Shown: positions 7,901 to 17,318, counted from the stretch's first letter. The stretch: 64,000 bases of DNA from Collinsella sp. BA40 (GCF_008014645.1 NZ_VOWY01000006.1:1-64000), one strand, 5' to 3'. The notes: generated by a model from the letters alone, not told the origin. Translations and numbers: made by a program.

Positions 7901-10748
7901 CGGGGAGTTCAATATCTCCCAGAGACTCACCATAAGTTAAATGCAAGTCTTTAGGCACCGCGCACTCGGGATCAGCTTTCAATATCTCAAATTCATATTC
8001 CAAGGAACCGGCATAGGAACCTATTCCCTCAATACGAATTAAACCAATACCAGCATTTATATTGTTCTTATAGATCACTCGATAGTCTACTTCAGGCGTC
8101 AAATTGGAAGAAACCGAAGGACGGTGCTCGGCCCCGTTATATACAACATCCCTCACGTCGACCTTAAACATATCAACAGAAATAGATTTGTTAACAGTGA
8201 CGGTAACCGCAATGTCTTTAACAACCTCATAATTCAGAGAGTCATCTGGAGTAAACGAAACCATATACTCATGCACGCCCAGTGTGTTCAAGAGAGCATC
8301 GTCTTGCCACGCAAAACCATGAGGAAGACGTATATCACTTAGCAGCTGACCGTACGCGGCGACAAAACCATCAGGAGCAACGAAAGAAGGAACCGCTTTC
8401 TGAATTGTAAACGGGAATTTCAGCGATCCATCATATATACCGCAGCCATCAATTTTGATCCAAGCCTGTCCAGCATTGATATTATCGATATAAGACACTT
8501 CATAATCTTGATCTAGCATCAGCGAGGAAGTAACACGGGGTTCGATAGGCTTTCCCGTATACGTATATTCATTTACCTCCATTCTGAACATACCCTCATC
8601 CAGAGACTTCGTAACTTTCACAAGAACGGGAATGTCATTGACAACCATGTAGTTGTCCGTATCTTCAGGAGTAAAGCTCACAAGGAACCTCTGCCGCCCG
8701 GGCTCACCGACCTGGGTGGAATTTGGATCGTCTTGCCATGCAAATCCTGACGGCAGGCAAACCGCCGACAGCAGCTGCCCATACGTCGCCCTTAGCTCAC
8801 TAGGAACTGAATATGATGGAGTAGCTTTAAGAATCTTGAAATTGAAGTCCAGGGAACCGCGATACGCTCCACATCCCTCTATATGAATTGAACCTTGACC
8901 AGCGTCTATGTTATTTCCATATTTCACGATGTAGTCATCGTTTTCGCGCAAGCTAGATAAAACCTTCGGGTAGTGAGGCCTCGCGTTATATACGACATCC
9001 GTCAAATCAATATCGAACATCTCTGCAGCAAGATCACCCGAAACGTGAATAACAATAGGAATGTCATACACGACATTATAAATATCGGTATTTTCAGGTA
9101 TGAAATAAGCCAAATGAGTATGATCTCCAGGCCCCCCGACGGTGACCTGCTCCGATTGCTCCTGCCAGCCAAACCCGTTCGGAAGCACGATCTCTGAAAG
9201 CCGTTGGCCAGCATTGGCTACAAGATTGTCGGGAATATCGTAATTTGGATCAATTTTAAGAATATCAAACGAATAAGATGCATGACAGCCCAAATATTGG
9301 CCAATGCCATATATCTCAACGACACCAACGCCAGGATTTATGTTGTTCAAATACCTCACGCGATAATCCTCTTCAACCTTTAGGGAAGAGGAAATAGGAA
9401 CCGTCAAGGGCTTTCCAGTGTAGTCCTGAGGAGTCAAATCAACCATAATTAAAGAATTCTGAAATGCCCTTTCAGCATAATAGTCAGCAGCGACAAAGCT
9501 CGGAATATTATCCGAATCATACGTTGTCAGAGTAATGTAATCAAACCAATTGCCCGTCGCTCCATAATAAGAAGGAAGCTTGTCGGGCCTCGGAAGAGAA
9601 AAAGAGCAGTTATATGAAGGATTGAACGTTAAGTTATTGCCGGTTTTTACATGTCGAAGATTGAGCACCCCATCAAAGAGATTATTGGCAGAACGAACAT
9701 TCCTTGTATCGAAACCACTCAAGTCTAAGGACTCCAGGAGCGAGCAACCTGCAAACATGCCCGAGATATCGGTAGCCCTAGGGGTAACGAACGACGACAA
9801 ATCAGCAATTCTTAAACTGCTGCATTGGGAAAACATCCCAGAAAAATCCTCGCCAGATACGGTATTCATATCAAGTGAAAGGGCGCCAAGGCTTGTGCAC
9901 CCCCTAAACATATCAGCAAAGCTCCGCACCGAAGATGTATCCCCAAGGTACAGATTCACAGATTCCAAAGAGCTGCAATCAGCGAACATGCTATCAAGCG
10001 TTGTAGCAGAATTTATCGAAACAGGCCACACATCAAAACTAGTCAAACTACTACAGCCCTTGAATACATAACTCATGTTTTCAACAAGTGAAGTATCAAG
10101 TTGGCCAAAATTAATTGATACAAGGCTCTTGCAGTTCTCAAATAATCCCATTGCATACCTGAGCGAAGGCGTGTTCGCCATGGAGAATTCAACGTATTCA
10201 AGAGATTCGCAGCCTCTGAACATGCCCATAATCGTCTGCACGTTACCCATATAAACACTGTAGAGGCTCATTCTTAGTAAGCTCTTGCAACCGCTGAACA
10301 TGGAGCCCATATTAACCACAGACCGCGTGTTAAGTTGGTCAATTGACAACTCGCTCAAAGAGTCGCAGCCTGAAAACATCGATTGCATATCAGTTACATT
10401 CGCAGTGTCGAGCCCCCGGAGATCCACGTTAACGAGATTGGAGCAATCCCTAAACATCCCCTTTGCAGTAGCGACGGCTACGCTTCCCTCAAAGCCGACC
10501 TCTCTAATAAGGGAACGGTAGCCATCCCATGGATAGCTACCGTCATGGTTTTCCAAACGGCCTTCCTGCGCACCGCCAGCAGGACGAACATTTAAGCACC
10601 CGTCTGAGATAGACCATTCAATTGAATCAACAGCTCCGGAGAGTTCGGGGGCTACCGCATAACCTGACAATGGGAACCCCAGTGCTGAGGCAAATATCAC
10701 AACCCAAACAACAGCTAATAATCGAATTCTCGTGTTCAGCGCTTCCAT
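4959..10748 (-). CDS. giant BspA-like leucine-rich repeat surface protein with SLH-like modules
   Basis: The protein has 1929 residues. An N-terminal signal peptide (about 1-31) is followed at about 80-390 by repeats of the DUF285/BspA type (MFSGCDSLSEL-like units ending in N-V). Residues about 430-1240 hold seven or more copies of a roughly 85-110-residue beta repeat with the pattern Y-x-G...DY-x-V-x-Y-x-NN-I-NAG...G-x-Y-x-G. Residues about 1420-1560 carry leucine-rich repeats of the LRR_5 type (LTSIGSEAFEDCSILTSISL). A jelly-roll-like segment (about 1620-1725) resembling bacterial pre-peptidase domains precedes three SLH-like modules at about 1736, 1802 and 1868. BspA-type proteins are adhesins in other bacteria; an adhesin role here is inferred. 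By eye the gene is clearly more AT-rich than its flanks, which may indicate transfer. Confidence 0.88.
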   Translation of the reverse strand: MEALNTRIRLLAVVWVVIFASALGFPLSGYAVAPELSGAVDSIEWSISDGCLNVRPAGGAQEGRLENHDGSYPWDGYRSLIREVGFEGSVAVATAKGMFRDCSNLVNVDLRGLDTANVTDMQSMFSGCDSLSELSIDQLNTRSVVNMGSMFSGCKSLLRMSLYSVYMGNVQTIMGMFRGCESLEYVEFSMANTPSLRYAMGLFENCKSLVSINFGQLDTSLVENMSYVFKGCSSLTSFDVWPVSINSATTLDSMFADCSSLESVNLYLGDTSSVRSFADMFRGCTSLGALSLDMNTVSGEDFSGMFSQCSSLRIADLSSFVTPRATDISGMFAGCSLLESLDLSGFDTRNVRSANNLFDGVLNLRHVKTGNNLTFNPSYNCSFSLPRPDKLPSYYGATGNWFDYITLTTYDSDNIPSFVAADYYAERAFQNSLIMVDLTPQDYTGKPLTVPISSSLKVEEDYRVRYLNNINPGVGVVEIYGIGQYLGCHASYSFDILKIDPNYDIPDNLVANAGQRLSEIVLPNGFGWQEQSEQVTVGGPGDHTHLAYFIPENTDIYNVVYDIPIVIHVSGDLAAEMFDIDLTDVVYNARPHYPKVLSSLRENDDYIVKYGNNIDAGQGSIHIEGCGAYRGSLDFNFKILKATPSYSVPSELRATYGQLLSAVCLPSGFAWQDDPNSTQVGEPGRQRFLVSFTPEDTDNYMVVNDIPVLVKVTKSLDEGMFRMEVNEYTYTGKPIEPRVTSSLMLDQDYEVSYIDNINAGQAWIKIDGCGIYDGSLKFPFTIQKAVPSFVAPDGFVAAYGQLLSDIRLPHGFAWQDDALLNTLGVHEYMVSFTPDDSLNYEVVKDIAVTVTVNKSISVDMFKVDVRDVVYNGAEHRPSVSSNLTPEVDYRVIYKNNINAGIGLIRIEGIGSYAGSLEYEFEILKADPECAVPKDLHLTYGESLGDIELPDGWSWQNQSARPSDLGWNSFLADYTPADVNNYNSLTDVAIEVFVDPRYIELPAIDPLVYSGKHQVASVPSSDDYVVVSNSGGINAGSYSVCIHLADPEHTRWINGSAEDVQISYAISPRTLAGVSFTEIPGQIFNGRPITPTPDLSYNGISLVKDVDYIVEYDSNANAGAAVAIVTGRGNYTGSLRIPFSIKPLDLGEGVVADDIPRQEYDGLPLCPSVSLSFNGIKLVLGQDYSVEYLNNDRPGTGRARVTGMGNYVGHLDLSFSISLADRPENYGSLVDQGSCGTGVTWEVYDSGLLIIDGAGKMDFRGSYEGPWVRKYGETIRGIIVGEKVEYICSDAFRGLHNSQILMFKGSWSRDRFHNDAMDGFDINHHSVILRTPGDASWKQYKPWIPSMFDINWATMRDIGICGESAFWVQNEDGMLEICGAGEVSEDIFTEDGSLATSVVVREGITGFGDVSFSDYSYNNLKSFTFANSVRVLPDGMFAYNDVIERIAVPQGITSIPSRFCRGCSKLASFDLPSGLTSIGSEAFEDCSILTSISLPDSLTSIGDGAFRDCEQFAPSILPAGLIEIGEYAFYGCAAVDNVVIPENVASIGQRALSFPVKRFDFKGALPSFSSAFNDSEAIATHRPGDPSWDTTDKFSFGKNVTWFTLGADGNLVEDGYISSNETTVLEYGKFSTETQFKDWWFHAFKFTVEESGPVKLNFSLDFFPNCTHQSISISLMSCRGNDGQKIANWQYRDDELVWDDKTVNLEAGDYYLEVSYFTSHSGNFGSISVSYEYPNVFNDVYSSTPHNEHIQWLARKGISKGWDNGNGTFSFRPYAIVARADMAAFLYRLAGEPAFDESSAPQFTDVDAWTPHRRAILWLASTGISKGWNNGNGTFSFRPYANVVRADMAAFLYRLAGEPAFDESSVPGFADVSASTPHRRAILWLASSGVSKGWDEPNGTKTFRPYLEVARCDMAAFLHRMEQNGLVNKG

Positions 10749-10802
10749 TTACACCCCTCCATAAGAACAGAACCGCAAAATCTCATGGGATCATTAAGAC
10801 CA

Positions 10803-10840
10803 ACGCTAACACTGGTCTATCAACTATTGTTGTGCAACAT
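10803..10840 (-). promoter_or_regulatory. palindrome and -10-like box upstream of the BspA-like gene
   Basis: TTGTTGTGCAACAT at 10827-10840 matches the TTGTTGCGCAACAA palindrome at 12 of 14 positions. A minus-strand TAGCGT (10803-10808, pattern TAnnnT) is centred 28 bp away, as in the two related promoters. The gene start is 79 bases further on. Confidence 0.5.
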
Positions 10841-10988
10841 GATTGCTATCGACAAACGGCAAACAAATCTGTATGTGTCAATGGAAGCCCCCGTATTTCG
10901 TCAGGTAATACTTTAATAGCAGCCCCTTTAGCTTTAACACAGTTTCAGCCTTATCAGATATCCTGTATCCAAAGAAAGGGGATGGCAA

Positions 10989-12794
10989 ATGGCATACAGT
11001 TTCGGCGCGCGCAACGCTACCGTTTCGACCTCAACGCCAGTAGTAATAATTGCAGCACTTATCGCATTTCAAGGTGGATATTATCCAGCGTTGTGCGCTC
11101 TGGCGGTAATCGCTTTTTCGCTACTCGCTCTGGCGCGCGCTGTCGTGCGGCGCGGGAAATGGAAGGCGTTCGCCACAACAGGCGCGGGAGCATCTCGAAA
11201 CGAGAAAAGCGGCTGCACCCCGCCTCTCCTCGCCATATCGGCGGCAATTGCCATCTGCATGCTCGCGTGGTGCGCGGCACGGCCGCTCCTCGACGGGATC
11301 GCGAGCTACGAAACACTTGCGGCTATGGCGCGACCAGCCCTCGCCATAGCCACGGCAACGTACTGGCTGCAGCTCTCACAAGCCGAGAAGCGCTCCGCCA
11401 TCCAGTTGATCGCGTACGAGAGCGTGCTCTTCTCGGTCGTCGCGCTTCTCATGTTCGCCCGCGTGCTCCCCTATCCTGGCGCCGTCGTAGACGGACGCCT
11501 GCAGTTCACATTCCAGTACGCCAACACCGCGGGCGCCTACTTCGCCGTCATGAGCTGCCTCGTATGGTCACAGGCTCGCACCCGTGCAGCAAAGGCGCTC
11601 GTCACGGCCCCGATCATCTGCACCGCTCTGACGCAATCGATGGGAACGTTCACCGTCATCGCAATCGTTGGGTGCGCATGGGTGCTCAAAAACCTCAAGC
11701 TGACTCGACTGAAGCGGGACAACGCCACGCAAACGAAAGCGTCGACTAGCAAGATCGCCATCGCGGTCCTCGGTATCGGTGCACTGGCCGTGTTCGCCAT
11801 CTGCATCGGCGCCCCCGATCGCCTCGATTCGGCATTGCAAACGGGTATGGAACGGCTCATACAAACCATAGATGGAACGCGCGCTCTCGCCTCTGCGCCG
11901 CATATCGGCATCGGACCACAGCAATGGCGCGTCGTGCACCCCCGGGTGCAATCGGCGCAGTACACCGCGAACGTGATCCACAACAGCTACCTGGGGTTCA
12001 CCCTGTCCTATGGGCTGATCGGCACCACGCTGGCCGTGCTCTGCATGGTGACGCTATGGAAAGGCACGCTAAAGGCAACAGAAGACCGAATACCGGGCAC
12101 GCACGCTGCCGCAACGCTGCTACTTCTCCATGCGCTCGTCGACTTCGACCTAGCGTTCGGATCGATCATCATGCTGCTCGTGCTCGCCCTACTCTCCAAT
12201 AGAGAGCTCGCCTCGACCGCGTGTACGGCCAGCTCCACCCCCGATCAGCGCGCTCGGGCAAGATTCCTCTTACCCGCCGCCCTTGTCATCATCCTCCTCG
12301 CTTGCGGCGCAAGCGCGCTCACGTTCGACGTTCGCGAAAACCAGATTCTTACCGATATTCAAGCCTTGGGTCCTCATGCCGCTTCGCAGCAGATTGCCAA
12401 AGATCCGCTCGCCTGTCGTGACCAGACCGTGCGCACGCGCCTCTACCAATGCTGCACCAGACAAGACGAATGCGAAGCCGTTCTCAAGCTGCAGAGAAGA
12501 GACCCCATCACCGTTACGACGCCGGGCATGACGGCGCTTGCCCGCTGCCTCTACACCGCAGACCGCCCCGAAGAAGCGGAACTCGTGCTTCTGCGTGCAC
12601 TTCAAGATCAGCCATACAACGTAGCAGCCTACACCCAAGCCGCAGATTTATTCGCACGCTACGATGTAAGCGAGCAAACAGAGCAGCGCTACGAAACGCT
12701 GCGCACGCGCAGCCTGGATTACCTTGCGGCATGGCCCGCCAACTTGCTGAACAATCAGCAAGAACCCCCGCGGATCGAGGCGCAGCAACCCTAA
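10989..12794 (+). CDS. O-antigen-ligase-like polytopic membrane protein
   Basis: The protein has 601 residues with about a dozen hydrophobic segments. It carries the hallmark of the Wzy/O-antigen ligase family: a long extracytoplasmic loop (about 290-325, RALASAPHIGIGPQQWRVVH) leading to a conserved HNSYLGFTLSYGLIG segment. Members join or polymerise lipid-linked glycans outside the membrane. The C-terminal 110 residues are soluble and resemble tetratricopeptide helices (ALARCLYTADRPEEAELVLL), an arrangement known in Gram-positive members. GAAAGGGG precedes the ATG. It stands alone among surface-protein genes. A role in attaching or polymerising wall or surface glycan is inferred, possibly glycosylating the neighbouring proteins; the substrate is unknown. 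Confidence 0.75.
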   Translation: MAYSFGARNATVSTSTPVVIIAALIAFQGGYYPALCALAVIAFSLLALARAVVRRGKWKAFATTGAGASRNEKSGCTPPLLAISAAIAICMLAWCAARPLLDGIASYETLAAMARPALAIATATYWLQLSQAEKRSAIQLIAYESVLFSVVALLMFARVLPYPGAVVDGRLQFTFQYANTAGAYFAVMSCLVWSQARTRAAKALVTAPIICTALTQSMGTFTVIAIVGCAWVLKNLKLTRLKRDNATQTKASTSKIAIAVLGIGALAVFAICIGAPDRLDSALQTGMERLIQTIDGTRALASAPHIGIGPQQWRVVHPRVQSAQYTANVIHNSYLGFTLSYGLIGTTLAVLCMVTLWKGTLKATEDRIPGTHAAATLLLLHALVDFDLAFGSIIMLLVLALLSNRELASTACTASSTPDQRARARFLLPAALVIILLACGASALTFDVRENQILTDIQALGPHAASQQIAKDPLACRDQTVRTRLYQCCTRQDECEAVLKLQRRDPITVTTPGMTALARCLYTADRPEEAELVLLRALQDQPYNVAAYTQAADLFARYDVSEQTEQRYETLRTRSLDYLAAWPANLLNNQQEPPRIEAQQP

Positions 12795-12972
12795 GGCACC
12801 CGTTTCCAGCCCGACAACCGACCCGAAACGCAATCCCATCTCGCCATCAGGATACCGATGCGCATGATCGCATACCAACTACCAGCATCGACGCGCATGT
12901 GTCCGTGCAAACCGTTACGATATATGCAGCTAGCTAGGTCCCCGCGCTAGGGGTTCGAGGAAGGAGCAGATA

Positions 12973-15315
12973 GTGCAAAAGAACATCAAGGCAGTCCTCG
13001 CCGCAACCGTAGCGGCACTCTGCCTGTGCGCGCTGCCGTTTGCCGCACAAGCAGGCTCGTGGGGAGGCACCGTCCTGTCAAAGGGCCTCGTCTACGATGA
13101 CGTCTACGGCGTGGTAAACGGCAATGCGCAAATGGCAAAAACCGTACGCAAATCCGGCGAAACCACCGTCTACGAGCTCGATCTCGTTGCCTCCGACGGA
13201 ACCGTCCTCTTTAAAACGGGCTACCAAACCGATCAATACGGAGACGTAACGGCAAGCAAGGATTTCCGCTACAAGCCGTTCGAGCCGCTAAGCGACGGCC
13301 GTGCATCGATTAGCGGAGAATTCGCCCGTTCCCACGGTGGCATACGCGCGATCGATACGACCAACGACAAGGTCGTTGTGGTGAACGCTCAAGGACGTCT
13401 CGTGCTAACCGACTGCGATGGAGCGGCAATCCTCTACAGTGACAAGCTCGCCATCGGCGCATGGGTCCGCCAGAACGGTATCGAATTGAAGCTCGTCGAC
13501 CTCGATTCGGGAGAAACGCTCCACACCCTTCAGGGCTTCCAAGGGGCCACGGTGGTTGAAGGCGTCTACAACTCGGATGATGGAAAACAGATCGACATCT
13601 ATACGAACCTCAACAAGCACACCTACGTCACGGTTTCCAACAACCGCATGGAGCTTCATACCGAAGACTATCCCGGCATCGATTTTGATAACGAACTCGT
13701 GTATAAAGACCAGTTCTACACGGTGCGGCTACAACGGAACGGAAACCAAATCGCCAAGGTCATGATCACGCAGCCCGACGGTAGCGAGAAGGTGATCAGC
13801 GGTCCGTTCCGTTCCGTCTATGTGCAGACCAACGACGGCGAACTCCCGCTTTTGTGGGCGGAGGAAGGCGCGTTGACATACCGCTACTTCACGCTCGATG
13901 GCACGGAGCTGTTTTCCGGCAAGGGCTACGCTAGCGTGACCAGACTCGCCCACAGCGACGCATCGCTATGCTGGACCGACGACCACGGTACATACTCCTA
14001 TTATGTTGATCGACCTAACGGACAGGCAAAGCTACTCGAAACCGTCCAGAGTAACAACATCACCTATTCCGCACTCAACCAGTTCATCATTAAAAAGACC
14101 GACGTCTCCATTGGCGATTACTCCCTTGCGATGGTAACCGCCATCTTGGACTCTTCCGGACGTACGCTTCAGACGTTTGATCCAAACGAGCACTGGCTCA
14201 TCGAATCAACGAAGACATGGACCGATCAGGGTCCCGCATACTTGCTTGAGAATGCAGAGCTCCGACTCTTCCAATTCCCAGGTTTACACCTATTCAATGG
14301 TCCAAGTCGCTATCTCGACTCAAAACTCAACGTCATCAAGGAGCTTGACGGCCGCCTGGACCTCGACTCGCCCTATCTCATCAAGGGCAACCTCGCATTC
14401 CCGCTTCTAACCAACGAGCACAGCACGAAGCACCATCTCCCTAAGAAGCTCTACAGTGCGAACCTCGATCTCATGCAGACGGGCAAATACAACTATGTTG
14501 TTGCCGGCAACACCATATTCAACGGACAGCTCACCTATGTTGGAGATGGCGAGGGCCACTACGGCGCCATCAACACAAAGACGCAGGAACTGGCCATGCC
14601 TGCGATCTTCGACAGCATCTACGATATGGGAACGCTGGATTCCAAAGATATGCTCCTCGTCCACAAAGACGGAATGTGGTATTTCATGGATACGTCGGGC
14701 AAAGCACCCGAGAAGCCTTCTCCTGAAACACCTTCATTCAACGATGTAGACGCATCCACCCCGCACAAGGACCACATCGCATGGCTCGCCGCCGAGGGAA
14801 TCTCGAAGGGTTGGGATAACGAGGACGGCACCCACAGCTTCCGGCCGTACGACACGGTGAAGCGCTGCGACATGGCGGCCTTCCTCTACCGCTTGGCGGG
14901 CGAGCCGGAATTCGACGAGAACGCCGCCCCGCGCTTCTCCGATGTCAACCAGAACACGCCGCATCGACGCGCCATCCTCTGGCTGGCATATAAGGGCATT
15001 TCAAAGGGTTGGGACAACCATGACGGAACGTACAGCTTCCGGCCGTTCGAGATCGTGAAGCGCTGCGACATGGCCGCGTTCCTCTATCGCTTGGCTGGCA
15101 ACCCCACGATCGACGAGGGTGCGATTGCCTCCTTTGCCGATGTTGTCGCCGATACACCGCACCGCGAAGCCATCCTATGGCTTGCAGCCTCAGGAGTCTC
15201 GAAGGGCTGGGAGGAAAAAGACGGCACCAAGACGTTCCGCCCCTACCTTGACGTATCCCGCTGCGATATGGCGGCCTTCCTGCACCGCATGGATGAGAAC
15301 GGATTGGTGAAGTAA
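12973..15315 (+). CDS. secreted surface protein, paralogue of the 408-2858 product
   Basis: GTG start with GGAAGGAG 7 bases upstream; 780 residues. The signal peptide is 1-27 (ALPFAAQA, then GSWGG). Residues 28-590 align by eye with the 408-2858 protein throughout, including GSWGGTVLSKGLVYDD, LDGTELFSGKGYA and the WG-like end (DGEGHYGAINTKTQE, KDGMWYFMDTSGKAP). SLH-like modules start at about 589, 655 and 721. The predicted location is the outer wall surface. The unknown domain may be a beta-propeller, but I cannot count blades with confidence. A weak GC hairpin (12939-12951) sits just before the ribosome-binding site. Confidence 0.87.
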   Translation: MQKNIKAVLAATVAALCLCALPFAAQAGSWGGTVLSKGLVYDDVYGVVNGNAQMAKTVRKSGETTVYELDLVASDGTVLFKTGYQTDQYGDVTASKDFRYKPFEPLSDGRASISGEFARSHGGIRAIDTTNDKVVVVNAQGRLVLTDCDGAAILYSDKLAIGAWVRQNGIELKLVDLDSGETLHTLQGFQGATVVEGVYNSDDGKQIDIYTNLNKHTYVTVSNNRMELHTEDYPGIDFDNELVYKDQFYTVRLQRNGNQIAKVMITQPDGSEKVISGPFRSVYVQTNDGELPLLWAEEGALTYRYFTLDGTELFSGKGYASVTRLAHSDASLCWTDDHGTYSYYVDRPNGQAKLLETVQSNNITYSALNQFIIKKTDVSIGDYSLAMVTAILDSSGRTLQTFDPNEHWLIESTKTWTDQGPAYLLENAELRLFQFPGLHLFNGPSRYLDSKLNVIKELDGRLDLDSPYLIKGNLAFPLLTNEHSTKHHLPKKLYSANLDLMQTGKYNYVVAGNTIFNGQLTYVGDGEGHYGAINTKTQELAMPAIFDSIYDMGTLDSKDMLLVHKDGMWYFMDTSGKAPEKPSPETPSFNDVDASTPHKDHIAWLAAEGISKGWDNEDGTHSFRPYDTVKRCDMAAFLYRLAGEPEFDENAAPRFSDVNQNTPHRRAILWLAYKGISKGWDNHDGTYSFRPFEIVKRCDMAAFLYRLAGNPTIDEGAIASFADVVADTPHREAILWLAASGVSKGWEEKDGTKTFRPYLDVSRCDMAAFLHRMDENGLVK

Positions 15316-15361
15316 TCCGAACCGTCCCGCACGGCACCGATCGTTGAACAAGGCCGCATGC

Positions 15362-15393
15362 ATTCAGGTGCACATAGATTCAGGTGCACATAG
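15362..15393. repeat. perfect 16-bp tandem duplication
   Basis: ATTCAGGTGCACATAG is present twice without a gap (15362-15377, 15378-15393) and is flanked by the inverted hexamers GCATTC and GAATGC. It lies in the 334-base gap between convergent genes, which otherwise holds only the terminator at 15411-15447. Confidence 0.9.
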
Positions 15394-15410
15394 CCGAATG
15401 CTCCAACGAA

Positions 15411-15447
15411 GCGAGGCCTCTCCTCTCATCACGAAGAGGGGCCTCGC
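15411..15447 (+). terminator. terminator of the 12973-15315 gene
   Basis: A GC-rich stem (GCGAGGC with GCCTCGC, extended by partly paired CT/AG tracts) is followed by CTAGCATTTTT on the plus strand. Confidence 0.8.
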
Positions 15448-15649
15448 CTAGCATTTTTATAGAGAGCCAGCGACGGATCTGAGACCTGTCAAACCACGCT
15501 CAACCATATATTGGTGCCCGTTTATCACAAGGAAGACGGGACATGGTTCGATGCGCCGGCTTCCCATATAACACACAATTCCCTACCATATCCAGCCCAC
15601 AAGCCCGAATAAAAGCATAAAGCGGCAGAGAATGTATACTACACGCTAG

Positions 15650-17251
15650 CTATTCAGAAGGTAGCAAGCCGATATTTGACATACGGTGCAGAAATGCAGC
15701 CATATCGGCACGAGCAACCGTCCAATACGGACGGAAGGTATGAGACCCGTCACCTTCGGTCCAACCTTTCGAAATTCCAGCAGAGGCAAGCCAATAGACT
15801 TCATTGGCATGCGACGTTTCATTATTCACATCCCGAAACGCCTTTAACTCGGACTCAGACGGCTTATATTCTGGGGAACCAGCCAAACGGTAAAGGAAGG
15901 CAGCCATATCCGCGCGCGCGACGCTCGCATAAGGACGGAATTCTTGCCTATCACCCATATCCCAACCTGTTGTGATTCCTGTCGAGGCAAGCCACCAAAT
16001 CTCCTTTGCATGCGGAGTATTGTCATCCACATCCACAAAACGAGCCTTCTCTTCAGCTGAAGGGACATACATCGGGGATCCAACCAAGCGGTAAAGGAAG
16101 GCAGCCATATCGGCTCGAGCAACATCGCTGATCGGTCGGAATGAATAACCGTTCCACTCGCGCCAACCCTTAGATATCCCGGTATTCGTTAACCACATAA
16201 TGTCATCTTTATGAGGCGTGTTATTTTGAACATCCATATATTGAGTATCACGGAGCTCATATTCAGCCATATACAATGATTTGACATTTGACGGCTGATC
16301 GTTCCACACCTTGATGAAATATTTCCCGGCCTTCAACAGCCCGCAATCAAAGAAGCCTGACGGCGTATCCCCTTGTCCGTATGGAACGGTGGCCTGGAGC
16401 AGATTTTCATCTGAATTCAGGTTGTATCGCAATGTGTTGCCAGAAGCATCCACCAACGCCACATGTACCCCTGGCTTTGCAGCATACTTTATCCTTGTAT
16501 AAGCATCCTCAGCGAGTTCAAATGAAAAGAAGTCCGTATCAACGTGTGCATGCGAGGTATATGCAGCCCCAAGGTCGTACATAAATCCCAAGCACGATGA
16601 CCGCCCATACAGCGCATTCGCATGAGCCGTAACATTATTATTCTCGTACTCATACACATGAGTACGAGAATAGGCATCCATTCCTGGTACGGTGATATAT
16701 CCGATATTCATCAAACCGGGATTAGACAGATGGAAATAGAGCTTTAACGTGTAATTACCTGCAGGAACCGATACGGGGTATGAGCGCAAATGAGTTGCTG
16801 ACCACACGGTACCGAGAAATTGATCGACGCCCTTAAAATTCTCGATATACACATCAACGGAACCACCGGGCGCCGAGAGGGCAACGTCAAACTGGGCTAC
16901 CGTGGAACTAGAAATAGATACCGTGAATGGCACATATCCAAGGTCGGTCGAGACCTTATAGCGTTTTGTAACCCCGTTCTTCAATGGGATTCCGAAAGCC
17001 CTACCAGAACGTTCAGACTCCTGCTGACCTTCCAGGTTTTCCTCAGTGAGGATTGAATCATCAAACTGATCAACGCTGCCATCATATTCCACGGCCGGTG
17101 AGAAATCATTCAAAATCATTTCCGCATTACGACAGCCGGACTCAAAACTCTGAGAATTCACATCCATAGCAATTGACGTCGAAGGAATCCAGGGGCTTAT
17201 CAACAAAGCCCCAGCCATTCCAGATAGCAAAATACGTTTCGATATGGCCAT
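15650..17251 (-). CDS. secreted stalk-like protein with three SLH-like modules
   Basis: The start is the ATG at 17251, preceded by GGAAAGAAG; an upstream in-frame start at 17314 lacks a signal-peptide layout and overlaps the predicted promoter. The 533-residue product has a signal peptide (ILLSGMAGALLISPWIPS) and two beta-sandwich-like segments (about 85-195 and 210-325) with motifs such as VPAGNYTLKLYF and LLKAGKYFIKVWND. These resemble bacterial pre-peptidase C-terminal domains. SLH-like modules follow at about 338, 405 and 472. It is the intact paralogue of the gene at 3094-4747. A passive cell-surface role is likely and no catalytic motif is visible. Its codon use is AT-richer than that of nearby housekeeping genes. 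Confidence 0.85.
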   Translation of the reverse strand: MAISKRILLSGMAGALLISPWIPSTSIAMDVNSQSFESGCRNAEMILNDFSPAVEYDGSVDQFDDSILTEENLEGQQESERSGRAFGIPLKNGVTKRYKVSTDLGYVPFTVSISSSTVAQFDVALSAPGGSVDVYIENFKGVDQFLGTVWSATHLRSYPVSVPAGNYTLKLYFHLSNPGLMNIGYITVPGMDAYSRTHVYEYENNNVTAHANALYGRSSCLGFMYDLGAAYTSHAHVDTDFFSFELAEDAYTRIKYAAKPGVHVALVDASGNTLRYNLNSDENLLQATVPYGQGDTPSGFFDCGLLKAGKYFIKVWNDQPSNVKSLYMAEYELRDTQYMDVQNNTPHKDDIMWLTNTGISKGWREWNGYSFRPISDVARADMAAFLYRLVGSPMYVPSAEEKARFVDVDDNTPHAKEIWWLASTGITTGWDMGDRQEFRPYASVARADMAAFLYRLAGSPEYKPSESELKAFRDVNNETSHANEVYWLASAGISKGWTEGDGSHTFRPYWTVARADMAAFLHRMSNIGLLPSE

Positions 17252-17318
17252 CTTCTTTCCAACTCCATTCCGGTAACACCGCATCATTACTGACGACGGA
17301 TTGGATAATGCCATCTCT

